Assembly (NCBI RefSeq): GCF_900100265.1 | Contig: NZ_LT629696.1 | Span: forward strand, 1 to 64,000 | Reading direction: 5' to 3' | DNA from: Leifsonia sp. 466MF | Lineage (GTDB): Bacteria > Actinomycetota > Actinomycetes > Actinomycetales > Microbacteriaceae | Length of the DNA: 64,000 bases | Shown here: piece by piece, positions 8,468 through 16,087 of the stretch | Layout of the letters: every line of letters starts with the position of its first letter | Numbering within the stretch: position 1 is the first letter of the stretch | Made by a program: the position numbers and the translations under genes | Notes under the pieces: generated by a model | What the model was told of the DNA's origin: nothing | Seen by the model: only the letters and a program-made list of their open reading frames with translations | Database searches by the model: none

Positions 8468-9343
8468 GTGGACACCCGTCAGCTCGAATACCTGGTCGCG
8501 GTTGCCGACGAGCGCAGCTTCACGCGGGCCGCCGAGCGCGTCTTCGCCGCACAGTCCACCGTGTCCGCGGGCATTCAGAGCCTCGAGCGGGAACTCGGTG
8601 CCGCCCTGTTCGAGCGGGACGCCCACGGCGTCCGCCCGACCGAGGTGGGCGAGGCGGTGATCGCGGAAGCCCGGGCGGCGCTCGAAGCCGTCGAGCGGAT
8701 GCGCGACCTGGCCGGCGATCAGGGGCCGCTTCGAGGGACGGTGCGGGTCGGCATCTTCACCAATCTGCGGAGCGTCGACCTGCCCGGCATCATGGGCGAG
8801 TTCCACCGTCGCCACCCCGACGTCGACCTCCGGCTCGGCCCATCACCCGGGGGCTCGACCGGTCTGGTCGAAGACGTCCGGCAGGGTCGGCTGGACATCG
8901 CGTTCCACGGCCTGCCCGAGACGGTTCCCGACCTCCTGACGCGCCACCTGGTCGACTCCCCGTTCCTGGCTGTGCTGCCGGAGGGCCATCCTCTCGCGCG
9001 CCGCCAGTCGGTCGCGCTCGCCGACCTGGCGGAGGAGGCCTGGGTGGATTCGCGCGCCGGCTTCGGCAACCGGGTCACTCTCGACCGCGCGTTCGCGGCG
9101 CTCGGCCTGACCCGGCGCGTGCCCACCGAGCTGGCCGACCTCGGCGAGATCCCGCGCTTCGTCGCCGCCGGTCTGGGCGTGGCCGCCCTGCCGGAGCTCA
9201 CGATCATCCCCGCCGAGGGAGCCGTCACGCGTCCGCTGCGGGAGCCGGTGGGCTGGCGACTGAACGCGATCGCCCGTCCACGCCCCGGCCGCGCCGCCGA
9301 GGCGCTGCTGACGCTGCTCGCGGAGCGCATCCACGGCATCTGA
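8468..9343 (+). CDS. LysR-family transcriptional regulator
   Basis: 291-residue LysR regulator. The N-terminal winged helix-turn-helix is textbook: MDTRQLEYLVAVADERSFTRAA, then AQSTVSAGIQSLERELGAALFERD. A type 2 periplasmic-binding-fold effector domain follows from about residue 90. The GTG start has no Shine-Dalgarno sequence, but a TAGGAT hexamer sits 6 nt upstream, consistent with a leaderless message. It is divergent from an MFS exporter that it likely controls. Effector unknown. Confidence 0.88.
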   Translation: MDTRQLEYLVAVADERSFTRAAERVFAAQSTVSAGIQSLERELGAALFERDAHGVRPTEVGEAVIAEARAALEAVERMRDLAGDQGPLRGTVRVGIFTNLRSVDLPGIMGEFHRRHPDVDLRLGPSPGGSTGLVEDVRQGRLDIAFHGLPETVPDLLTRHLVDSPFLAVLPEGHPLARRQSVALADLAEEAWVDSRAGFGNRVTLDRAFAALGLTRRVPTELADLGEIPRFVAAGLGVAALPELTIIPAEGAVTRPLREPVGWRLNAIARPRPGRAAEALLTLLAERIHGI

Positions 9344-9419
9344 TCCGGCGCACCGGCGAGAGCTCCGCCAAGGCTTCCCTGCGCAGCCGGGATGCGCGAG
9401 ACTCGGCCCGGGAGGTCAC

Positions 9420-10793
9420 GTGAGCGGCGAACCGGACACCACGGAGGAGCTGCGGCATGAACTGCGGCACCGGATCAGAACCATGCGCGGCCGCGACCCG
9501 CGCGAGCGGGGTCGGACGACGACGCCTCTCGAACTGCTCTACGACCTGACCTACGTCGTGGCGTTCGCCACCGCGTCCGATCTGCTCGCCCAGCAGCTCA
9601 GCCACGGGGACATCTGGCCGGCGCTCGGCGCCTACGTCTTCGCCGTGTGGGCGGTGAGCTGGGCGTGGCTGAACTTCACCTGGTTCGCGTCCGCGTACGG
9701 CAACGACGACCTCCTGTTCCGCATCGCGACGATCGTGCAGATGATCGGCGTGATCGTGCTCGCCTACGGACTCCCGGTGAGTTTCGAGCGGGCATCGCAC
9801 GGGGAGAGCCCCAACAACCTGCTGATGGTGATCGGGTACATCATCATGCGTGTGCCGCAGATCCTGCTCTGGCTGCGGGCGGCGCGGGAGGATCCGTCCC
9901 ACCGCAAGAACGCCATGTCGTACGTCCTCATCATCTCGATCGCCCAGGTCGCCTGGCTGCTGACCGCGATCGTCCCTCTCCCGGTGGGGGTGACGGTGAC
10001 CGCGCTGATCGTCGTGGCGCTCTTCGAGATGATCGCTCCCGTGGTCGCCACGCGCAGCTACGGCTTCTCGCCGTGGAACGCCGGACACCTCGCCGAGCGC
10101 TTCGCGCTGCTCACGCTGATCACGATCGGAGAGGTGATCGCCGCGACGACAGCCGCGGTCGGAACGCTGACGCAAGCGGTGGGATGGACTCTGGAGGCCG
10201 TGCTCATCGCCTCCTCGGGGCTCGTGATGGCGGCCGCCGTCTGGTGGACGTACTTCCTGGTGCCGTCACGGTGGGTGCTGGAGCGGCGGCCGGAGCGGGC
10301 GTTCCCCTGGCGGTACGCCCACCTGGCACTGTTCGGATCCATCACTGCGATCGGCGCCGGGCTGCACCTGACCACGATCGCCATGGAGCACGGCGGGGTG
10401 TCCTTGCTCGGGATCGCACTGGCGCTGGCGGTTCCCCTCGCGATCACCATCGTCCTGGTCTTCCTCACCTGGAGCGTGCTCCTTCATTCGTTCGACTCCA
10501 CGCATCTGCCGCTGCTGCTGCTCACCCTCGCGCCGCTCGTCGGCGCGGTCGTCGTCGGCGCGACGACATTTCCCGGGCAGGCGATCGACCTCGACCAGCG
10601 GGGCTCGCTGACGAGCCTCAGCGTGGTGATCGGGCTGGTGGCCGCTGGCGCCGTGATCGAGGTGGTCGGCCACGAATTGGTGGGCTTCGGGCACACCGTC
10701 CGTGCGTGGAAGGCCGACGCCGCGGCGCGACCGGCCGGCTCAGTCGGTGCCGGGCCGAGCGTGGCCGACGGGGACGGTGTCTCCGGCCCCTGA
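9420..10793 (+). CDS. LtrA (low temperature requirement A) family membrane protein
   Basis: 457-residue polytopic membrane protein. The N-terminal signature TTPLELLYDLTYVVAFATASDLLAQQ and the later LAERFALLTLITIGEVI are diagnostic of the bacterial LtrA family; about 10-12 membrane segments follow. Biochemical role of the family is unresolved; the name comes from a Listeria cold-growth mutant. GGAGG lies 4 nt before the GTG. Its 3' end overlaps the convergent terC gene by 54 nt, so its last 17 codons are also antisense terC. Confidence 0.85.
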   Translation: MSGEPDTTEELRHELRHRIRTMRGRDPRERGRTTTPLELLYDLTYVVAFATASDLLAQQLSHGDIWPALGAYVFAVWAVSWAWLNFTWFASAYGNDDLLFRIATIVQMIGVIVLAYGLPVSFERASHGESPNNLLMVIGYIIMRVPQILLWLRAAREDPSHRKNAMSYVLIISIAQVAWLLTAIVPLPVGVTVTALIVVALFEMIAPVVATRSYGFSPWNAGHLAERFALLTLITIGEVIAATTAAVGTLTQAVGWTLEAVLIASSGLVMAAAVWWTYFLVPSRWVLERRPERAFPWRYAHLALFGSITAIGAGLHLTTIAMEHGGVSLLGIALALAVPLAITIVLVFLTWSVLLHSFDSTHLPLLLLTLAPLVGAVVVGATTFPGQAIDLDQRGSLTSLSVVIGLVAAGAVIEVVGHELVGFGHTVRAWKADAAARPAGSVGAGPSVADGDGVSGP

Positions 10794-11765
10794 CGCCTTA
10801 CGGCGGTCGCCCCGCGTCTTCAGGAGGCTGGCGGTCGCGGCGACCGCGATCGTCGCGCCGATGAAGAGGAGCGAGAACCAGGTCGGGATCTCGGGGATCC
10901 ATTCCACGTGCCGTCCGCCGTTGATGAAGGGAAGCTCGTTGACGTGCAGTGCGTGGAAGACGAGCTTGATGCCGATGAAGCCGAGGATGACGGCGAGACC
11001 CTGCGACAGGTAGACGAGCCGCTCGAGCAGGCCGCCGATGAGGAAGTACAGCTGGCGGAGTCCCATCAGGGCGAAGGCGTTGGCGGTGAAGACGATGTAC
11101 GCCTCGCTGGTGAGACCGTAGATCGCGGGGATGGAGTCGACGGCGAAGACCACGTCGATGAGGCTGATCGCGATGATGGTCAGCAGCATCGGGGTGACGA
11201 ACCGGCGCCCGTCCTTCTTCACCGTGAGCCGGTCGCGGTTGTACTCGTCGGTGACGGGCAGGTGCCGCCGGATGAACCGCATGACCGGGTTGTTCGTCGG
11301 GTCGGAGTCGTGGGAGCCGAACGCCTGACGCCACGCCAGGAAGAGCAGGAGGGCGCCGAAGAGGTAGAACACCCACGAGTAGTTCTCGATGAGTCCGGCT
11401 CCGACGGCGATGAACACGCCGCGGAGGATCAGCGCGATGATGATGCCGATCATCAGCACCTTCTGCTGGTACGCCTTGGGCACGGCGAACGCCGACATCA
11501 GCAGCAGGAAGACGAACAGGTTGTCGACGGAGAGCACCTTCTCGGTGAGGTAACCGGCGAAGTACTCGCCGCCGTACGTCCAGCCGGACACCATCCCGAT
11601 CCCGACGCCGAACAGCAGCGCCAGGCCGATATAGAACGCGGACCACCGGGCGGACTCGCCGATGGTCGGCTCGTGCGGCTTGCGCACGTGGGCGAAGAAC
11701 TCATAGACGAAGAACGCGATCGTGACGGCGATCGTGATGATCCAGATGAGCGGGGTGACCTGCAC
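10740..11765 (-). CDS. TerC/Alx-family manganese exporter
   Basis: 341-residue integral membrane protein of the TerC/Alx family. The paired acidic motifs of the family are present: EKVLSVDNLFVFLLLMSAF and IDVVFAVDSIPAIYGLT, whose aspartates are thought to contact metal. About 9 membrane segments; the tail GDRRKASGAGDTVPVGH is cytoplasmic-like. The GTG start has GGGAG 6 nt upstream. A yybP-ykoY riboswitch precedes it, which strongly supports Mn2+ export rather than tellurite resistance. Convergent with the LtrA gene with a 54-nt overlap. Confidence 0.9.
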   Translation of the reverse strand: MQVTPLIWIITIAVTIAFFVYEFFAHVRKPHEPTIGESARWSAFYIGLALLFGVGIGMVSGWTYGGEYFAGYLTEKVLSVDNLFVFLLLMSAFAVPKAYQQKVLMIGIIIALILRGVFIAVGAGLIENYSWVFYLFGALLLFLAWRQAFGSHDSDPTNNPVMRFIRRHLPVTDEYNRDRLTVKKDGRRFVTPMLLTIIAISLIDVVFAVDSIPAIYGLTSEAYIVFTANAFALMGLRQLYFLIGGLLERLVYLSQGLAVILGFIGIKLVFHALHVNELPFINGGRHVEWIPEIPTWFSLLFIGATIAVAATASLLKTRGDRRKASGAGDTVPVGHARPGTD

Positions 11766-11798
11766 CGGGAACTCCCAAGGGGTAGGCGGAACGTCTCG

Positions 11799-11913
11799 CC
11801 AAGGTCTCCTCCGCCCCGACCGGATCGACGATCTCGGTTCGGGACCAGTGGCCCGGGATGCGATGGCGCATCCGTAATGACGGGCTCACTGCCGGCGGGA
11901 GTACTCCCCTTGT
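11799..11913 (-). ncRNA. yybP-ykoY manganese riboswitch
   Basis: Read on the minus strand, CAAGG opens a P1 helix closed by CCTTG (plus strand 11800-11804). The invariant GGGGAGTA follows at once. Next come a CAGTG/CACTG helix enclosing CGTCATTACG (11873-11882), the GATGCG-CCAT-CGCATC hairpin, CCGG, and GGAGACC before P1 closes. This is the layout of the Bacillus yybP element. Downstream, CCCCTTG (11776-11782) can pair with the aptamer's CAAGGGG strand in place of P1 and touches the GGGAG ribosome binding site, giving a plausible Mn-dependent translational switch. Confidence 0.88.
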
Positions 11914-11986
11914 TGTCGTCCAGCCTATCGGGATTCGTGCTGGCAGAGTTCTGGGAACCCGAAGGGAACTCGCTGCGGCCCGGCGG

Positions 11987-12708
11987 TCACAGGCTGGTGC
12001 CGGTGTGCTCCCTCAGTGCGGCGACGACCGCATCCTGGAACGCCCGATCGGTAGCGGCGGGATGCGGTCGCTGCTGCCGCTGGTGGTGCCAGTACGCCGA
12101 GGTGCGCGTCTCCGGGTCTTCGCCCTCGGCGAGCCAGACCTGCGTGCGGTGACCGAGCTCGAGGTCGTCGGGCGCGTTGCGGCCGCCCATCCGCGTGGGC
12201 ACCCAGCCCGGGTCGACCGCGTTGCTGGACACGCCGGGGCGGAGGCGGGGGAGCGCCGCCGCGAGCGCCGTCACGATCAGCTTGCTGTCCGAGTACGACG
12301 CGGTGCGCGTCCGCCCCGACCAGTCGAGTCCGTCGAGCGTCGCATGGCCGCCCCGGTGCATCCCGCTGCTGAGGTAGACGTACCGTTCGGCCGGGACCAG
12401 CGCGGTCAGGAGGTAGGGGCGACCACGTTGACCGGGAGGATGCCCGGGCCGTCGATCACGCCGGCGTTGTGGATGATCGCATCCACGCCGCCGGCGTCCG
12501 CCACCTGTTCGGCGAGCGCCCGGACCTGCTCCTCGTCGGAGAGCTCCGCCGCCAGGATCACCCCGTCGTCGCCCAGCGCATCCCGGAGCTCGCCGGCCCG
12601 GTCCAGGCTGCGGACGTGGCCGACCACGGTGTGGCCGTGCTCCGCCAGCTCGCGTGCGGCACCGAGGCCGAGCCCGCTCCCCGCGCCGGTCACCAGAATC
12701 CTCGCCAT
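11987..12708 (-). pseudogene. Short-chain dehydrogenase, frameshifted
   Basis: Two frames together encode one classical SDR. The first (from ATG 12708, GAGGAGG upstream) gives MARILVTGAGSGLGLGAARE and runs to NVVAP near 12416. The second continues YLLTALVPAERYVYLSSGMH with the catalytic SYSDSK and ends at 11987. Restoring one C in the GCCCC run at 12416-12419 rejoins them without loss. Either the gene is freshly inactivated or this homopolymer was miscalled. If intact it would be an NAD(P)-dependent alcohol/ketone reductase of about 240 residues. Confidence 0.8.
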
Positions 12709-12718
12709 GTCGTCCTCC

Positions 12719-12886
12719 TCAGTCGAGACGCCATCCACGTTCGGGGTTGGCGAAGATCGCGTCAAGGGCCTTGGCCGGCGAGGGCTCTCGCTCGACGGTG
12801 ACCCGACGACCCGCATCGCAGATGCGCTCGATATCCGATCGGTCGGAGGGTGAGTGCGGGGTTAACCGTCTAGCCGACCGACCGGT
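12719..12886 (-). pseudogene. Start-less reading frame upstream of SDR
   Basis: A 55-codon frame follows the stop at 12887-12889 and ends at 12719, 10 nt before the SDR start. Its end looks like a genuine protein tail (SPAKALDAIFANPERGWRLD then stop) with a Shine-Dalgarno for the SDR across its stop codon. It contains no ATG, GTG or TTG. It may be the surviving 3' end of a gene that once preceded the SDR in the same operon. I cannot assign a family. Confidence 0.35.
12848..12865. promoter_or_regulatory. GGGTGAG-N4-GGGTTAA direct repeat
   Basis: Two heptamers, GGGTGAG (12848-12854) and GGGTTAA (12859-12865), repeat with an 11-bp period 82 bp before the SipW-module start. They resemble the perfect GGGTGAA repeats before the two other surface-protein genes but have two mismatches. 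Candidate binding site for an OmpR/PhoB-type response regulator. Confidence 0.35.
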
Positions 12887-12946
12887 CTACCGCTAACTTC
12901 GCGCTCACGCGGGTACCCGCCCACGTCAGAACCGAAGGTGATCCTC

Positions 12947-13606
12947 ATGACTCACGACTCCGCACCGATCGACAAGGCCGCCGCCGGCCGCCACGCCGGC
13001 GAGACGGGAGAAGGGAAGCCCCGCCGCCGCGTCTCCGGCCGCATCCGCGCTCTTCTCGCAGGAGGTCTCGTCCTCGGCGTCGGCGCGACGGTCACACTCG
13101 CCGCCTGGAACGACTCCGAGTTCGCGACGGCGACCTTCCAGGCCGGCACGTTCAACCTGCAGGGCTCGACCGACGGGACCGCCTTCTCCGACCACGCATC
13201 GGCGCCCGGCGCGGCCCTCGGGTTCAGCGTGACCGCCAATGCCCTCTCGCCGGGAGACGTCGTCTACGCCCCGTATGCCGTGCGACTCGCAGCCAACACC
13301 ACGAGTCCTGCCACCGTCACGGTTACGGCCCCGTCCACCTCCGGCACGGTCGCCGGGCTCACCTACTCGCTCATCCAGCCGAGCGCGTTCGGCTGCAACG
13401 CGAGCACCACCGGGACCGTGCTCGTCCCGGCGGCGACGGCTGTCGGCTCCGTGCCCGGCACCGTCACCTTCGAGCTCGCGCCCGGCGCACCGACCACGTC
13501 GAGTGGGGCTGCGGTCGACTTGTGCTTCGTGGTCACCGCGGGTGCCTCACTGACGCAGTCGCAGACGGGGAGTGCGACGTGGCAGCTGCAAGCCGCTTCG
13601 CACTGA
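12947..13606 (+). CDS. SipW-dependent exported protein, TasA/camelysin-like
   Basis: 219-residue secreted protein. A basic stretch (KPRRRVSGRIR) precedes a hydrophobic segment and the SipW-type cleavage region TLAAWNDSEFATATFQAGTF (about 50-69), the alternate signal pattern handled by SipW-like peptidases. The mature part is a Ser/Thr/Ala-rich beta protein with two cysteines (GCNAS, DLCFVV). ATG 12947 is preferred over GTG 12938 because GAAGG is correctly placed before it. Its last 28 nt overlap the signal peptidase gene. TasA relatives form matrix fibres in Bacillus; that role is not shown here. Confidence 0.78.
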   Translation: MTHDSAPIDKAAAGRHAGETGEGKPRRRVSGRIRALLAGGLVLGVGATVTLAAWNDSEFATATFQAGTFNLQGSTDGTAFSDHASAPGAALGFSVTANALSPGDVVYAPYAVRLAANTTSPATVTVTAPSTSGTVAGLTYSLIQPSAFGCNASTTGTVLVPAATAVGSVPGTVTFELAPGAPTTSSGAAVDLCFVVTAGASLTQSQTGSATWQLQAASH

Positions 13607-14103
13607 TCCGGTCCACGATCCTCAACGTCGCAGCGGTCGGTGGGGTGCTGTGCATCGCTTGGGTGGTGGCGGCTCTCGTGTTCCACCTGAGCCTCATCAT
13701 GTTCCGGACGGGCTCCATGTCGCCTGGCATCCCCGCGGGATCGCTGGCGCTGGTGCGCGAGATCCCGGTGAGTGAGGCCCACGTGGGCGATGTCGTCACG
13801 GTGGACCGACCGGGGCTGCTGCCGGTGACGCACCGGGTCGTCGAGGTGACGGCTCCCGCCAGTGCGCCCGCGGGGACGCCCGTGGAGATCGTCCTCAAGG
13901 GCGACGCCAACCCGACCGTCGACCCGGCCCCGTACCGCGTGTCGACGGTCCGGATCGTGCTGTGGTCGCAGCCGGGCCTCGCCCGAGCCGTCGTCTGGCT
14001 CGGGCATCCTGCTGTCATCGGCTCGCTGACCGTGGCGACGACGGCGTTGGTGACGTGGATGTTCTGGCCGCGCCGTGCCGTCTCCCGCCACCGGACGGCG
14101 TGA
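13579..14103 (+). CDS. SipW-type signal peptidase I
   Basis: 174-residue S26 peptidase. Membrane segments lie at about residues 13-38 and 137-160. The nucleophile is Ser46 in FRTGSMSPGIP, and the general base position is His85 in LPVTHRVVEV, i.e. the Ser/His (ER, archaeal and SipW) class rather than Ser/Lys. The LKGDANPTVDP motif is also present. The GTG start was chosen from the GGGGAG before it; the frame is open further up but that would lie deeper inside the preceding gene. Flanked on both sides by genes whose signal regions match this enzyme class. Confidence 0.85.
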   Translation: MAAASRFALIRSTILNVAAVGGVLCIAWVVAALVFHLSLIMFRTGSMSPGIPAGSLALVREIPVSEAHVGDVVTVDRPGLLPVTHRVVEVTAPASAPAGTPVEIVLKGDANPTVDPAPYRVSTVRIVLWSQPGLARAVVWLGHPAVIGSLTVATTALVTWMFWPRRAVSRHRTA

Positions 14104-14105
14104 CC

Positions 14106-14771
14106 ATGCGCGTACGGATGCTCGGAGCAGTGCTCCTCGCGGCTCTCACGGCGGTGGCCCTGCCGTCGCCTGCGCTCGCGGCGACGCCTCCGCCCGGGAC
14201 CGGCCCGCTCGTCGTCACTTCGGGCGGCGGCGACATCACCCATCAGCTCGTGCCCGGAGCTACGTTCGTCTGGCCGATCAGGGTGACGGCGGACGTCGGC
14301 CAGCTCGATTCGCTCCTCGGTGGCCTGAGCGTCCGCGGCGGTCTCGCGCGCTCCGACGACATTACCGCGGAGGTCGCGAGCTGCACCGTCGCCTGGGCCG
14401 CCGACGGCTGCCCGCCGGGGGAGCACCGCGTGCTCGCGCCGACGCCGCTCGATCGGCTTCCCTTGGCGCACACCGCACTTCAGGCGGGAACCGTGCCCCG
14501 GCCGGGGACGACCTATCTCGAAGTGCGCATCCACGTCGCCTCGGATGCGCGCATCCCCGACGACGGCTCCCTGACGGCGGTGATGTGGGTGGATGCCTCT
14601 GGGCCCGAGGGCGGGGCCTCCTCCGAGCCGACGCTCTCCCTCTCTTCCCTCGCGGACACCGGGAACAACCTTTCCGGGGCAGCTGCGATCGCCGTCGGCG
14701 CGATCGCAGCGGGCCTCCTTCTCGCCGGGGCGACCCGCCTGCTGCGGCGCTGGAGGCGAGCGCATGCGTAA
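14106..14771 (+). CDS. LAxTG-anchored surface protein
   Basis: 221-residue surface protein. A conventional signal peptide ends near PSPALAA (residue 26). The mature domain carries two cysteines (ASCTVAW, GCPPGEH) and no family I recognise. The C-terminus is a sorting signal: LADTG at 182-186, a hydrophobic stretch and RLLRRWRRAHA. LAxTG is the motif of actinobacterial class E sortases. Starts 2 nt after the signal peptidase stop and overlaps the next gene by 8 nt, so it belongs to the same operon. Confidence 0.78.
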   Translation: MRVRMLGAVLLAALTAVALPSPALAATPPPGTGPLVVTSGGGDITHQLVPGATFVWPIRVTADVGQLDSLLGGLSVRGGLARSDDITAEVASCTVAWAADGCPPGEHRVLAPTPLDRLPLAHTALQAGTVPRPGTTYLEVRIHVASDARIPDDGSLTAVMWVDASGPEGGASSEPTLSLSSLADTGNNLSGAAAIAVGAIAAGLLLAGATRLLRRWRRAHA

Positions 14772-15276
14772 CCGGTTCAGGATGCTGGTCGCCCTAGGCG
14801 GCGCTGCGAGCCTCTTCGTCGGCCTGGTGACCGCGACGGCCGTCAAGCCGGTGGACGCGCAGTGGCTGGACCGCGAAGTGGCCACCGCGACGCTCACAGC
14901 GAAGACCATCCCTCCGCCGCTGCTCGCCGGGACGACGCCCTATTGCAACTGGAACTCGGTGATCACCACCACGGCTCTGATCTTCACCTGGGCGCCTCCG
15001 GCGGGTTACGCATCCACGTCGGTCCGCATCACGGCGCAGAAGGGCGGCGCAACGCAAGTCATCACCGGGGCGACGACGACATCGTCGGGCGGCGTGTACA
15101 CCACGACGGTCCCGGTCAGCCTTCTGAACGCGCTCGGCAGCCTTCTCGGCGCTACCGTCGTCATCCACCTGGCGGTTGTCGATCAACCGACCGGCTGGCT
15201 GTCGAAACCGGTGGACTACACCTGGACGATGACGCTGGCCGGGATCGCGGTCTCCTGCTCGGGGCAGCCGACCTGA
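14764..15276 (+). CDS. Second SipW-type exported protein
   Basis: 170-residue secreted protein, last in the module. Its signal region VKPVDAQWLDREVATATLTAKTI (about 28-50; first 13 residues basic and hydrophobic) aligns with the AAWNDSEFATATFQAGTF of the first gene, suggesting it is a second substrate of the linked peptidase. The rest is Thr/Ser-rich with a fibronectin-like ring (FTWAPPAGYASTSVRIT) and two cysteines. It overlaps the preceding gene by 8 nt. Exact function unknown. Confidence 0.68.
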   Translation: MRNRFRMLVALGGAASLFVGLVTATAVKPVDAQWLDREVATATLTAKTIPPPLLAGTTPYCNWNSVITTTALIFTWAPPAGYASTSVRITAQKGGATQVITGATTTSSGGVYTTTVPVSLLNALGSLLGATVVIHLAVVDQPTGWLSKPVDYTWTMTLAGIAVSCSGQPT

Positions 15277-15295
15277 CTCGAACCGATGTCCCGAC

Positions 15296-15805
15296 TCAGG
15301 CTGGCGGGTCTCCGGCGGAGGGGTCGGCTACTTCGATGACGACGGGCGAGTCCTGCGTCTCGTCCGGCATCCGCCAGACGCGCGCCACGGCCCCGACGTC
15401 GGGCACGGCTGCCAGGGGTAGCGAGCGTGCCGACATCGTTCGCGGACGCCATCGGGCGCGAAGGGTCGACCGGTCGGCCATGACGACCTGGATGTCGAAC
15501 GTCGACACCGCTCCGTCCTCGGAGAGGTTGACGGCACGGTTCACGACTCGTCCGGTCTCTGCTCGTGCGTGGGACCGGACGTGCAGCCACCGCGTGTTCA
15601 GGGCCCGCTCCTGGTTCGCCTCGATGACCGACCCCCGGAATACCCCCCACAGCGATGCAGCGAGACCGGCGATTACCACGGTGAACAGCACGTCGAACCA
15701 CAGCCCGGGGGTATCGGCCGTCCAGATCCCGGCGATCATGGCGCCGGCCGCAATCGACGCGCCTGTATTGACGACAGCCAGCACTGTTCGACCGGCGGCG
15801 CCCAT
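15296..15805 (-). CDS. Hypothetical membrane protein
   Basis: 169-residue protein with two N-terminal membrane segments (TVLAVVNTGASIAAGAMIAG and FDVLFTVVIAGLAASLWGVF), then a soluble domain with the strand-rich SEDGAVSTFDIQVVMADRS and ARVWRMPDETQDSPVVIEV. I do not recognise the family. ATG 15805 gives the best fit to the membrane pattern, though no clear Shine-Dalgarno sequence precedes it and the frame is open to 16000. Convergent with the SipW module, 19 bp from its end. Confidence 0.5.
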   Translation of the reverse strand: MGAAGRTVLAVVNTGASIAAGAMIAGIWTADTPGLWFDVLFTVVIAGLAASLWGVFRGSVIEANQERALNTRWLHVRSHARAETGRVVNRAVNLSEDGAVSTFDIQVVMADRSTLRARWRPRTMSARSLPLAAVPDVGAVARVWRMPDETQDSPVVIEVADPSAGDPPA

Positions 15806-16087
15806 GCGGTGAGGGAAACCGAGCTGCTGGGGTGGAGCGGCCGGCGCACCGAGAGAAGGGAGCAGGTGAACGACGTGCGCTTCGGCGTCATCACGAGGCG
15901 TTCTCCGAACCACGGCATCAGGATACGCGCCGAGTGGGCCGGCGGCCTCCTTTCCAACCGATGGAGGCCGCGGAAGACCCGCTCCGCGGGGAGCTGCCAT
16001 CCGAGTGGGCCGCCGGTGAATGTTCCCGACACGTCATTACGATGAAGTGGACGCCACTCCTTACTACCCGAACCTGGAGTACACGCA
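15806..16087. other. Gap before luxR
   Basis: 282 bp between the two divergent genes. Several frames are open here only because of base composition. A GGAG precedes the luxR start. I see no repeat, tRNA or clear promoter in it. Confidence 0.4.
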
